From positions 62,001-126,000 of the forward strand of contig CM043945.1 of NCBI GenBank assembly GCA_014529385.2: 64,000 nucleotides of DNA, read 5' to 3'. The DNA is from Adiantum capillus-veneris. Taxonomy: Eukaryota; Streptophyta; Polypodiopsida; Polypodiales; Pteridaceae. A model generated the notes under the pieces. It was not told where the DNA came from. It was given only the letters and a program-made list of their open reading frames with translations, and made no database searches. The first letter of the stretch is position 1, and every line of letters begins with the position of its first letter. Below, piece after piece: positions 46,549 through 57,784 of the stretch. Position numbers and translations under genes: made by a program.

Positions 46549-47034
46549 GTTTCTGGCACTCCTAAGCTCTCATAGGCTAAAAATGGCAGTTCCTTCCATC
46601 TCAAGCAGCTCCCAGGCTCAAGATGGCATCCCCTATTGCTAATTGTGTCCCTGACGGGTCAGTGATGACCCCTCCCATCACCTTCCAACTTTAAAAATCA
46701 AATCTGCTATATTTTGACCTAATTTTTGCTTAATTAGTAAATATCTGAAGGCCTTTAGTAAAGTCTATGCTCAAATGATTACTGCAACCATTCAATTTTT
46801 CTTAATAATTTAAATTATATTGAATCTTCAGGAAGGACTAACCGGGTCAGTTGTTTGTCCGAATTTAATTCTGAAAATTTCTAGCCCGGGGTTTGCTGTG
46901 TTTAAGATTCCAAAAATACCATTTTTTTAAATTTTTGAGATAGTGTTTTTACCTAATTGAATGACCAATGCTTTCTCCGAAAGCTTTGAATTCATTCTCA
47001 GCAGCTAGAAAGGTGGAGACCTTACAATCACCCC

Positions 47035-47290
47035 AACTTAAGAATTTAAGATGCCCTCATCTCAACCGAAACTGGGAAAGTCTTTGAGAAAAAAGGTTTC
47101 ATTTTTCCAAGTGGCATCTTCGGAGTGATAATCTTTCCACTTTACCAAGTGTTACTGATTACTCTAAGAGTTCTTTCTAGTTTCAAGGATACAATCTAGT
47201 TGAAGTTTTTACAATTCCTTACTAATTACTTGCTACTCAATTTTTCCCCAAGAAACTTTCAGTGTTGAGTCCATCTTAAAATCCTTTACA
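47035..47290 (-). pseudogene. Gypsy (chromovirus) Pol C-terminus with chromodomain remnant
   Basis: Minus-strand DNA at 47,150-47,074 reads HLVKWKDYHSEDATWKNET and LKDFP, the chromodomain pattern (LVKWK, then ATWE) at the end of chromovirus integrases. A G-rich AAGTTGGGGTGATTG stretch follows near 47,035, a plausible PPT and LTR start. It sits directly behind a gag fragment, so most of pol is missing. Stops interrupt it. Confidence 0.65.
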
Positions 47291-47398
47291 AACCATTTGT
47301 ATCATCTCAAAAATCCAAGTTAAATCCATTCCATAAAATATCCATATATCCACCTTGTCAACATGAATGCGCTCGGTCTAACTGACCATTCAAAGCAA

Positions 47399-48245
47399 TC
47401 AACGTTCTTTCATGATTGCATAAGCTATGGATCCTCTTGCTCTTCCTCTACCTCGTCCTCCATTTCTATCTCCTCTTAGATTATCTCCTTGATTTTGAAG
47501 AATGGCGCTAACAATAGTTCGAGGGTTTTGATCTTCAGGACAACTATTTCTATAGTGTCCCATTTGATTGCATCCATAGCACCTACCGTCAAAGAAGGTC
47601 TGCTCCAAGTTCACTGCTGCAACTGCTCCACGTTGTTGATATCATTGGTTGAAAGTTCCCTTGGATCTTCTATTAAAGCTATTAAATCCATTATAGTTCC
47701 TTGTAGAGTTGGTTCGTTCAGCGGCAAGAGGCTTGGCCCTGAGAAGGGCGTCTTGAATTGATGTAGGCCTCATGGCTTCAAGACGTGTACTCAAGGGTTT
47801 ATTGAGGCCTTGACAAAATTTAGCAATCTGCTGCTCCATTTTCATCTGGGGAGCATAGCGTCGTAAGGACACAAATTTGGTGTAGTACTCCTCTAATGAA
47901 AGTCTTAATTGGCGTAGACCAAAGAATTCATTCATCTTAATAGCCTGATGTGCAGGAGGGAGATAGCGTTCTTTGATTGTCTACTTCATTTTCTCCCAAG
48001 TCAAGCTACTCGTGGGATTATATCTACAGTGTTGCTTCCACCAAAGTTTGGCATCTCCACTGAGACTGAACATACCCAACATTGTTTGGTTTTCTAGAGC
48101 AGTTCCTCCAGCTTTGAAATAGTTGTCCATAGCATCTAATCATGCTTCGACATTTTTCTCTAAATTCAATTCCTCTCCCTTGAAGGTAGGGAGTTGGACT
48201 TGCTTTAGTAGTAATTTTTTCTCTTGAGTAACAGTGTAAAGGCTA
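47399..48245 (-). pseudogene. Gypsy Gag, broken
   Basis: Minus-strand Gag of a Ty3/gypsy element. It contains LPTFKGEELNLEKN-like and LGMFSLSGDAKLWWK segments near 48,180-48,050. The capsid core MNEFFGLRQLRLSLEEYY...RRYAPQM...FCQGLN is open from 47,935 to 47,642. The zinc knuckle CYGCNQMGHYRNSC lies near 47,535-47,580, followed by an RG-rich tail (RGRGRARG). Two in-frame stops (near 47,985 and 47,640). The PBS at 49,075 lies upstream on the same strand, consistent with this being the first gene of that element. Confidence 0.85.
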
Positions 48246-48473
48246 TTTACGTTAGTATTTTCCTGAGATTAAATTAGTGGAATTTAGTACCAAATGAAAT
48301 CTCTCTTACTTATGCTTTTAATTTATCTTATACTCAAAACTTTTGCACATAGGATGAAGACAATTTCCAAACCATAAACAAAACTACTTATAGCATACTC
48401 ATGAGAACCATAATATGTACAAGAGTTAATACAATTCATGAAGATCCTACTATGTACAAGGGTGACGACAATC

Positions 48474-48938
48474 CTATACTAGAATCTTGTGGAGTTTGGG
48501 TGGATCAGATATAGGATCAAAATATACAACATCTTTTGGTCCTCTAAAACTCAAGCCTACACTTATGGGTCTAAATCTACCTGGGTAGGTTACTTTAGAC
48601 ACCTGATCAAACACCCATTGATTCTGTGATACTTGTGCACCATCCACTACAAAGGTTTCCTCTGGATTCTCTGTCCCAATGAAAAAGTATACTTCAATCA
48701 CTTGAAGATCTTCGGCCCATTTGAGTCTTAGTTCTAAACCTTCTAACTCTCCCGCATCACTGAAGAAAATTCCACCAGATTCTGACCAGCTGATCCTCCA
48801 AGTGGAAGGAGAAAATCTCTTATCTAGCCATTTCATCACGCTTTTTTGCATTGAATAGTGTCGGGATAGGTAAGCCCTCATAAACCTAATGTTGAAACCC
48901 ATGGATTTGCGGTAGGCTTGATGGAAATCTTCCTGCAA
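48474..48938 (-). CDS. Unrecognised 154-aa ORF between PBS and gag
   Basis: An intact minus-strand frame placed about 140 bp inside the gypsy 5' LTR and ahead of gag. The protein is mixed alpha/beta in appearance with aromatic-rich segments (WLDKRFSPSTWRISW, VIEVYFFIGTE, YPGRFRPISVGLSFRGP). There is no zinc finger, signal peptide or membrane segment. It may be the start of a long gag, a separate 5' ORF of this family, or a captured host fragment. Intactness among broken neighbours is notable but could be chance at this length. Confidence 0.45.
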   Translation of the reverse strand: MQEDFHQAYRKSMGFNIRFMRAYLSRHYSMQKSVMKWLDKRFSPSTWRISWSESGGIFFSDAGELEGLELRLKWAEDLQVIEVYFFIGTENPEETFVVDGAQVSQNQWVFDQVSKVTYPGRFRPISVGLSFRGPKDVVYFDPISDPPKLHKILV

Positions 48939-49074
48939 AGATGGGGTTAATTCTCTCTCTTTCTTTCTCTCCGTCTTTTCAATTAAATACGTCTTTAATT
49001 GAATTTGTCAAAGATCACTTAATTCAACCTAACACTTAAACTTTTTGAAAGGTCCAAGAACTCAATTAACACAG

Positions 49075-49086
49075 GCTCTGATACCA
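49075..49086 (-). promoter_or_regulatory. Primer-binding site (initiator Met-tRNA)
   Basis: TGGTATCAGAGC on the minus strand, two bases inside the LTR edge at 49,089. Orients the gag at 47.4-48.2 kb. Confidence 0.88.
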
Positions 49087-49088
49087 CT

Positions 49089-49691
49089 TATAATATCCCC
49101 AACCCACCAATACCAAAATTGGGATGGGGTCCTTGACAGGTCTCTAGGCCTAGTAAAAATCAGAGTCTCTAAACAAGAAAAATCCAAGGAAAAGACCTTT
49201 ACCATTGACAATGGCTTGGGTCTATAGCCCTAGAAGAAGACCTACTCTTGTCTCGCAGTGGAAACGGGACAACATATTAAAAGTCCAAAACTATTTCGGA
49301 CATATAACTACCACAAGTTGGGCTAAGGTATAACACTAAATTAGTGAATCTGGAAATTTTTCAATTCCCGCTTTTAAAATGGGCTTAAGAGTTGACCACA
49401 TGGCCAAATCTTAGCAAAGTTTTTAAGAGCATGGCTTGAAAGAGCTTTTCAAGTACTACCTTTTGGAAGACGTCCTTAAAATATAGTTTAAGATTTGTCC
49501 ATAAGGCCAAATCTTTAAGACATTGGTAATTCCCAAATTGGCTCTAAAGTTTCCAACTCTCTAATATGGTGTTGTATCTTTAACCAATGCTTTTTTTCCC
49601 CTAAGAGATGTGAGGGCACAGCCACTGGTGGACTCCTCTTCCAAGTGAAGAAGTTTTCTAAACATTTTTAGTGTGCATGGATGGATAGTTA
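49089..49691 (-). repeat. Gypsy 5' LTR, truncated
   Basis: Reverse complement of 33,550-33,900, ending beside the PBS with a decayed GGGGATATTATA terminus. It is interrupted by a 243-bp insertion and cut at 49,691 by another LTR. Confidence 0.75.
49331..49573. mobile_element. MITE-like insertion in gypsy LTR
   Basis: Compared with the LTR copy at 33.6 kb, 243 bp are extra here. The ends are imperfect inverted repeats: TAACACTAAATTAG on the left; CTAATATGGTGTT on the right. GTA (or TA) flanks both sides and is single in the uninterrupted copy. No coding capacity. Consistent with a small non-autonomous DNA transposon of the TA-target type. Confidence 0.6.
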
Positions 49692-51215
49692 TGTAATGGA
49701 AATGGCCTATGAACTTTGTTAATATCGAAATTAGGAAATTAAATGAATCACTTTTGAGAGATTACTTTGTGAGCATAGCAGGTGAACTTAATTGACGGAG
49801 CAACATAAACATGGTACTTAGTTAACTTGGCATGAACAATACTTTTGCAAGAGAGAAAGAGTTTACAAAACATAACTATAGTTGAGGACCGGATTCATAC
49901 AGAGTCAGCCCCCCCTCCAATAGGCATTTGTATTATAGTTTCTCCCATCAAGAGAGATTTGGTACAATATAATCTTTGTGTTCCTTGTGACCTAGGTGAT
50001 GCAATGAAGATGGAAAGCTTCATGCATCACAAGCATAACATAAACTTTATAGAAAGCAGTAACTATCCCAAGGCCTCAAACACCTTCGAAGGTGGAGAGA
50101 GCTAGCGAGGAATGAGGATAGGGAAGAGGAAGAAGAAACATTCCATAGGAGAAATAAATAGTTCCTCACTTATCATCACTCTTCTTGCTAGCATACATAA
50201 CAGCATAGTAATGAAGATGGAAAAGATGGCAAGCTTAAGCATTGAAGCATGGCTCTTGGTTGGATTTGCATTCCATAGCCAAGAGTGTTGGTGTAGGCTC
50301 TCACTTCTCACAAGCTTGGAGAAGGAGGTGGAGTTCCTCAACTTTCACCAAGTGAGAATAAATCCACCAAAATGAGTGCGTGTGTGTGGTGTATATCCCC
50401 CCATCACCCCCCTTTCTTGCTTGGGAAAAGTTGTAGCTTTTAAACATGATTCAAGCTCATTGGACCCCTCTCCCACCTAGCCAATCACATGCAACATGCA
50501 TTCAAGTACATGGGTAGTCTTTGGACAAGTGTCCTCCTTACCCCTTAGAGAAAGAGCTTGAAAATATCTAGATATTTGTTGGATGGAACTAGAATCTCAT
50601 TGGACCCCTCTTTAGCCCAACCAAAAGCATTCAAGCACACCATGTGGTTAAGTGTAGGGAGAGTCTGACATGTGTCCCATGTTCCCTTTTAGAGAAGGGG
50701 TGCCCTTTGTGTAAGTGGAAGGTTAAGTCAAAGATTTCCCTAACTTTGGAAATTTCATGCATAGGAAGCTCATTAAGTTTGTAGGGTCTCTTTTGGCTCA
50801 AGCACCTTACCTCCCCATGCATGGGAAGCTTCTCATGCACCTTCCTCATTAAGTTTGTAGGGTCTCTTTTTGACTCAAGCACCTCACCCCCCCATGCATG
50901 GGAAGCTTCTCAATCACCTTCCTCATTAAGTATGACAAGCACCTCAAGTACCTTAGTCATCAATAATGACAAGCACCTCAAGCACCTTAGTCATCAAGCA
51001 CGCATCTTAGTCATCAAGAACGCACCTTAATCATCAAGCACCTCAAGCTTAGGTCGGGTTCCCGCCTCAAGCTCAGCCCTAGCTTGCCTAAGGTCAAAGG
51101 ACTTTTAACACTAACCATTGGAAGTCTTTAATGAAGCTAACCCTAAGGTCTTTTAAGCTCCATTAGATTCACGTTGCTCTTTGATAGACTACCTCCTTTT
51201 GGACCCCTATTGAGA
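49692..51215 (-). repeat. Gypsy LTR, inverted relative to 52,600-54,195, truncated
   Basis: Starts TGTAATGGAAATGG on the plus strand (the LTR 3' end on minus) and follows the reverse complement of 54,195 down to about 52,740, where it breaks off. It therefore lacks the first ~140 bp of the LTR. Includes the CAAGCACCT minisatellite (50,930-51,060). Short open frames inside are not genes. Confidence 0.8.
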
Positions 51216-51304
51216 TGTAACCATCTCTCCTCTTGGTCCCCTTTTGAGGTAAGTCTAGAAGCACTTATTGCACATTGCTCTTTGATAGACCATATCCTTT
51301 TGGG

Positions 51305-52240
51305 ATTTTCAAGCACCATGGATTACCCACATCCATCGTGTCAGATAGAGATCCTAGAATGACCAGTAATTTTTGGAAAGGTCTCTTTGAAAATCTAGGA
51401 ACAAGATTGAATTTCTCTTCGGCCTATCACCCACAAACGGATGGCCAAAGTGAGATAGCCAATCTTACGATACTTGATCTACTCAAGACTTATGTTATCG
51501 AAGTAGATCAACGCTCACAATGGGAAAAGTACTTACCTCTTGTAGAGTATGCTTACAATAATACTGTACATACTTCTACGGGAAAAGCACCTTTTGAGAT
51601 CATTGAGGGAAGACCTAAATGTCCCTTGCTACTCAAAGTACATGGGAAGATCTTCGCCGTCGATGAGCATAGCCGTGACCTACAAGAATCTTTTCAAAAG
51701 ATTAGGGAGGCTATATCCATCTCTCAACAAAGGCAAAAGGATGCTACTGATAAGCACAAAAGAGCCTTAATATTCAAAGAAAATGATTGGGTCTTACTCA
51801 AGTTTCCTAAGGCTTGATTAAGGCAAACGACGGGCAAAAATCCTACGGGCCATCAAAAGTATTATGCTAAACTAGCAAAAAGATACTATGGTCCTTTCCA
51901 AATCTTGAAGCCCATCAATGAGACGGTTTATCAACTCAAGTTGCCCAACCATTGGCTCATACACAATGCCTTTCATGTAAGCCTACTTAAGCCCTATAAA
52001 GGAGAGCCACCAACTGAACCAATTATTGAAGACCCTCCCGAAGTTGAAGACCAAGAAGAGGTGCTACAACCCGAAGCCGTCCTTCGGCATGAATACAAGG
52101 TACTACGACATGGTAAGATTATCCGACGGTATCTTATTAAGTTCAAAAATTATCCTTTTGAAGATGCTAGATGGATGCAAGGAGTACAGCTTAAGGATAG
52201 TATGAACCTTGTCAATGCTTACAATGCTACATTAGAGTAA
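51305..52240 (+). pseudogene. Gypsy integrase C-terminus plus chromodomain
   Basis: End of a chromovirus Pol. The 51,275-51,817 frame holds HGLPTSIVSDRDPRMTSNFW (second catalytic Asp), YHPQTDGQSE with the third acidic residue, VEYAYNNT and KAPFEIIEGRPK. A TGA near 51,816 breaks the frame, which resumes with YYGPFQILKPI, LPNHWLIHNAFHVSLLKPY and a chromodomain-like KVLRHGKIIRRYLIKFKNY and ARWM to 52,240. Protease, RT and RNase H are absent; the left edge joins inverted LTR sequence. Chromodomains tether integration to modified histones. Confidence 0.88.
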
Positions 52241-52599
52241 GAAAATGTACAAATTTCTTTTAAATGACTCATGTTTTTGTCTTATAAGACTACTCCTCTT
52301 TTTAATTGTGCACAAATTTAACTAGTATGCATGCTTAGAATCATTTTTGTGATGACGACGTCTCTCAAACACCAAGTAGAATTTGTCACTCTACTTTGGG
52401 AGAATGACATGGACTAAAGAGCAGACATGCTTGCGGTAGCTATGTCTCCCAAGCACCAAATGGATTAGTCATCCATCTTGGAAAGATGTCGTAGGGTAAA
52501 AATGGATCCTCTACTCGCTAAGTAAGATTGACTAATGACTAAGGCTTTATCTCTTCTACCTCATAGTCGAGGACGACTATGATTTAAAGAGAGAGGTAA
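52241..52599 (+). other. Gypsy 3' untranslated region and polypurine tract
   Basis: Noncoding DNA between the pol end and LTR, closing with AAAGAGAGAGGTAA (52,586-52,599), the PPT that primes plus-strand synthesis. Confidence 0.7.
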
Positions 52600-54195
52600 T
52601 GTCATAAAATCTAATATCTAACCAACCCAAATGATTTTCTCATATTAAATTGATCACTTAATGTGGGAGAATAAACGGGAACAAGTGTTAAGATATAGAT
52701 ATGTGCTTATAGATCTATCTCAACACGGGGCCAATGGTAAAGGGGCCCAAATGAGAGATGGTCTATCAAAGAGCAAGGCTAACCAATGGAGCATAAGACC
52801 TTAGGGTTAGCTTCATTGAAGACCTCCAATAATGTGTGTAAAAGTCCTTTGACCTTAGGTAAGCTAGGGCTGAGCTTGAGGCGAGAACCCGGCCCAAGCT
52901 CGAGGTGCTTGTCGTGCTTGAGGTGCTTGTCATGCTTGAGGTGCTTGATTAAGGTGCTTGATCTACTACATGCTTGAGGTGCTTGACTTGCTACTTGATT
53001 AAGGTGCTCGAGGTGCTTTGACATGCTTGCCTGAGATGCTTGTGGGAATACACCCTAGTCCAAGTGCTTAGTCATGCTTGATGACTAAGGTGCTTGAGCA
53101 CCACAAGTCAAAAGATCCCTACAAGAGGGGGGGCGAGCCCTTTTCCTAGGGGCTAGAGAGAGAACACACACTCACACACACAAAGAAGGCCCAAGCTTGA
53201 AGAGGCAACAAGGACACATGTCAGGCCCCTACCTATGTTACCTTCATGAGATGCCTGAAACCTATTGGTTGGCCACCCAAGGGGTCCAATAGTAATTTAG
53301 GAGATTTAATTAATTGATTTAGCATTTATCTATCCCTCTCTCTGAAAGGGGAAAGGGGGACATTTGTCTCAAGGCTACCCCTACTGCTTGTAATGCCTCC
53401 TGCTCATGATTGGCTAGGGCTGGAGGGGTCCAATGAGCTTCAAGCATGAGCTACAAGGGGGGGTCGACCCAAGCAAGCTAGGGGGTTGCTTAGGGGGTAT
53501 ACTCACCCACACACACTCACAAACACTCTCATTGTGTGCTATGCAAAGGGCAAGAGCTCCCTCTCCAAGGAAGTAGAGGTTGAGAGCCTACACCAACACT
53601 CTTGGCTATGGAGTGCAAATCCAACCAAGAGCCATGCTTCAATGCCTAAGCTTGCCATCTCCTTCTTCTTCATTACTATGCTATTATGTATGCTAGCAAC
53701 AAGAGTATGATAAGTGAGGAACTAATTCTTTCTCCTACAAAATGTTTCTTCCTCCTCTTCCCTACCCTCATTCCCTGCTAGCTCTCTCCACCTTCGAAGG
53801 TGTTTGAGGTCTTGGGACTGAGGCCTGGGATAGTTAAAGCTTTCTTCAAGTTTATGTTATGTTTGTGATGCATGAAGCTTTCCATCTTCATTTCATCACC
53901 TAGGTCACAAGGAACACAAAGACTGTATTGTAACAAGTCTCTCTTAATGGGAGAAATCATAATACAAATGCCTATTGGAGGGGGGACCGGCTCCACATAA
54001 ATCTGGTACTCAACTGTTGTCATGTTCTCTAAATTCTCTCTCTTGCAAAAGTATTGTTCATGCCAAGTTAACTAATTGCTATGATTATGTTGCTATCTTC
54101 AAATATGTTCACCCGTTATGCTCACAAAGTTATTTCTCAAAAGTGCTCTCATTAATTTCCGCTACTCTCAAGTTAAATAGGCCAATTCCATTACA
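52600..54195 (+). repeat. Gypsy 3' LTR
   Basis: 1,596 bp from TGTCATAAAATC to CCATTACA, following the PPT. Contains a GAGGTGCTTG minisatellite (about 52,890-53,110). Reverse-complement copy at 49,692-51,215. Confidence 0.82.
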
Positions 54196-56989
54196 GCATG
54201 AATGCGGGACCAATGCTAACGTGGATTGCCTATCAGGCACTAGGGATGATTGATTATCTACCACCCACCGAAGCGCAGATAGATATGATTCAAAGGTCTA
54301 AAAGAGCAGTAAGACCTATGGTCGGACCTTCCACCAGGTCGAAACCAGAATCTAGGCAAACAAGGCAAAGTGCAACCATAAGGGATTCTGATAGCAAATA
54401 CAGAGTCGGATGCTCGGAGTAGCCAGGAAGCTGGGTCCCAACAAAGAGACACTCTCTTGGAGTACCAGCCTTCAGAAGAGGAGCACGACAGCCAGTACTC
54501 ATTGGGATATACACAATTGAGGAAGAAAATTGTCTGTGTGGCAGAAGCCATCCCAATTACTCATGCCAGGAGGACAATGGAAGAAGCACAGGTGTTGTGG
54601 GAAAGGGTCCTCCAACAGAAGCACGAAGAAAAAAGAATCCAAGGAACAGAAGTGGATGATGAAAAATAGAAAGAAGAAGAAGAAAACACTCCATTGCTAC
54701 GCAGACAAACAGCGACTCTGGGAAGGATCAAGCAGCAAAAAATACAGGAAGCCAAGGAAAAACGAGAGATTGACAGCGCCATGCGGCAACAAATCCGTAA
54801 CGAGCTCAAGCAAAAGATTGAGCTAAGGAAGAAAGAAGAAGCAAAGAAACAACACATCGATGATCTTGAATCATCTGATGAATCTACTCAAAGTAAAAAA
54901 GAGGAAGATAACTCACAAGGGAAGGAAGAACCAGACACGCTTGACCAGCAGGGTCAGGAGTTCGATTCTCCCAGGGACACTGGGGTCCCCTTTAGAGACT
55001 GCAATAAAAGATAAGGAAAAAGTGGAAGACCTGCTAGAGCAAGGAGCGAAGAAGGAGGCAACACAACCAAAGCCTACCATAACTTCAGCAACTGTAGAAG
55101 ATATAAAACTAAAAGAAAAAACAACCAATGAGGCTGAAACATCAGATCAAGGTCAACAAAGCCAACAGAAACCAAGAGCACAATCTGTAAGGGAGGAAGG
55201 AGTGGAAATCATCAAGTCATTTTGATGCTTACTTAGAGCAGATCAAGCTCTAGTTTCAATGCCAAAGGGCTCTTTACAACCTGCACGCGCTGGAATTGGA
55301 AGATACTAAAAGAGACGCGTCTAAGGCAGCTGAAGATGCCCTACAACTAAAGCAAAGAATAGAGGCATTAGAGAAAGCACAGCTCCAAGCCCAATCTGAG
55401 TTGCAAAGGCAACAAGAAAATGCAGCCTACTATTACAAGGAGATGCAACAGTTAACGAGGCAAACTCCGCACTGCAAGTCGAGCAGCAACGCCTCGAGAG
55501 GGAACTAACCAAAGAAAGGAAACATAATGAAAAGTTGCAAGAGTTGTACATTGTGGTTAGCAGGACTCTGACTCAGCTCCTAGCCATACAGGAGACTCCC
55601 ACCTCCTCAACTATGGCTGCAAGATCAACCTCCTTAAACCAAGAATTTAAAGATCTAAAAGAGGCCCTGGCTCAGAAAAAATATGATAGACAAATCATGA
55701 TAGCAGGACATAGGGCCCTACAATGAGCCAAGGATGAAGAAATTGAAGAACTGAGAAAGCAGTTGGCTGAGGCACGGGGGGGACTTGGAGACTCTAAGGG
55801 ACAATCAGGCAAAGCATCAACAAACAGCCCTAGTAGACTTTGAGCAAGAAGGAGGTTTTGAACATTCCACATTTGAGGCTCATCAAGCAGAGGTGCCCAC
55901 TACTAGCACTAGAAAAGCAACGCAGAAATCTGCAGATCTAGCCACGACATCCACTTTGAATTCCACTTTGAATTCGGCCAAGGACGAAATTCACTAATGG
56001 ATCTCAGAAGTCAAGGATCCCTTGCACAAAGCATATCTGCAGTATAAACTGGAAGTGCTGGAATCGGCTACCCTCCTCATGATTACTCCATATGAGGTGG
56101 TAAAGAACCTCGAGCATGAGATGATCGCCCTGCCACTGATGTTGCAAGAGACTAGATTATGGCAGCAAAGAATGCTACCAAAACTTGAACCAAATAGCCG
56201 AGGGGATTATAGGGATGTTCCTGCCACTGCAATTCAGATTCAAACCATCATTGACAATCAACCCCTCTGGCAAAAGAAATGGTTTGATAAAATACCAACA
56301 GATGAAACTTATTACAAAAATGCTCCCCAGCATCTTAGGATCGACCCAACTTACTGTCCCATAAATAGACGACAATCCTAGGACAGCTTTTACTCTTGGC
56401 AAAGAAAAAGGCCGGCGGTGTTGAACTACCCAGTTATCACAAAGTCACTCAATAACAACCCAGCGTCCGCCAAGCAGTGTATGGTTCAAAATCTCAAAGG
56501 GTGATTAGCATGATGAAGGAGATCCCGGATCTTGCATGCCAGATGCTCGTGAAAATTTCCACGATGCTAATCACCTGCATCACAGCTTTTAATGATATAG
56601 AGGCAGCAGAGCATCCCTGGCAGATTTTCGTGGAAGGCACAAGAGGGATTTGTTGGAATATGGAGACAAAAATCCCAAGCAGGAATGTCATCATGGGATT
56701 GTATGCAAGAGTCATGTTCCTGCCCTTCCACTACATGCAGACTTTTGAGGAGGCGTTCATGACCGGCTTCTTCGAAGTGGACTCCTCCATATTCAATCCC
56801 ATGAAAAAAGATATGCTAGCACGCCATATCGCATATCAAAGTACTCTCAGCAACAACAACCCTTTCAGAGATTTGGCCACCAAACTAGAGATTGAGGCAA
56901 GAGAGCATAAGTTCAGACACCTCACTGCAATGCTCAAGAGAAGACAACAGACTACACTCAGAGACAGATTGCACGAGGACGTGCAATGA
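54196..56989 (+). pseudogene. Unrecognised coiled-coil protein gene of an LTR element, broken
   Basis: A series of collinear plus-strand frames covers about 2.8 kb. In order: a basic, Ser/Arg-rich start (54,240-54,420); a Lys/Glu-rich charged coiled coil (54,457-55,014: ATLGRIKQQKIQEAKEKRE, then acidic); more charged sequence to 55,225; a heptad-rich coiled coil (55,296-55,780: LQLKQRIEALEKAQLQAQ, EELRKQLAEA); and a globular helical C-terminus (56,022-56,989: YLQYKLEVLESATLLMITPY, WQKKWFDKIP, FEEAFMTGFFEVDS, LTAMLKRRQQ). Stops at 54,667, 55,724 and 55,995 and frameshifts near 55,010, 55,460, 55,780 and 56,490. It stops at 56,987-56,989, right before a PPT and LTR. No Gag zinc knuckle or enzyme motif. 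It may be a divergent Gag, an extra ORF or a captured gene. Confidence 0.6.
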
Positions 56990-57520
56990 ACAGGAAGGGG
57001 GGAATGTTTGGTGAATAAAACGATCCAACACATGACAGGCAGATGCACACCAGACCCTATAAACACTCGCTCAATTTTTTGAAAGAAGCCATGTAATTCA
57101 GCTTATGATGATTTGTAATTGTAATATGATTTGACATACCCTCTCATCCTCTCTGAGTATACACCCTTGTAAGTGGAAGAATGGCCATGGGAAATCTCCC
57201 TTAACCTTTAAGTCAAAACCCTTAGTTTTAGACTAAAGAGGCATCATTAGCAAAGAGGATTTTTGGTCATTCACTGTGAGAGCTTCTTGCTGCTACAACT
57301 TGTAATCCTCTTGGCTCCTGGACTGGTAATCAGAATTCAATTCCGAATAGTACATTGTGTTCCTAGTCTCTTGCTCTACAATTTAAGTATAGCCATTCTC
57401 AATTCTGTTGTCATTCGCGACGCATTGCTTGTGTTCCTAGTCTCTTGCTCTACAATTTAAGTATAGCCATTCTCAATTCTTCCGTGGTTCGCAACGCATT
57501 GCTTGTGAGCTAAATGCATT
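56990..57520 (+). repeat. PPT and 3' LTR of the coiled-coil-bearing element
   Basis: CAGGAAGGGGGGAA (56,991-57,004) is a polypurine tract, followed by TGTTTGGTGAATAAAACG. A TATA-like CCTATAAACACTC lies at 57,055-57,068. A 74-bp tandem duplication occupies 57,355-57,502. The right end is not certain because no second LTR is in the window. Confidence 0.6.
57355..57502 (+). repeat. 74-bp tandem duplication
   Basis: Two adjacent copies of GTGTTCCTAGTCTCTTGCTC..., starting at 57,357 and 57,431, differing at a few bases. It lies in the R/U5 part of the presumed LTR. Confidence 0.85.
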
Positions 57521-57784
57521 GATTTGAAGGTTAAAATGATTGTTTTTTGATGTTCTGACCATGGATAAGTGTTTCTATGCTTAAGGGGGACCTTTTCGAG
57601 TAGTTTTGTTTCAGTTTTTTGCACATTTTTTTTTGATGGATCATGATTTATGTACCTTCTCATATGGTGACAAAACTTGGTAGGCTTGTGCCCCTAGGTG
57701 TTGTAATACCTCTCCTTAAGTTTTGTTGCATTCCAAATTCGTTTGGATGCCGAAACGGCATGATGACCTAGAGTGGTGAGATTG
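57521..57784. other. No recognisable feature
   Basis: Noncoding DNA between the LTR and the dispersed repeat; nothing recognised. Confidence 0.5.
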
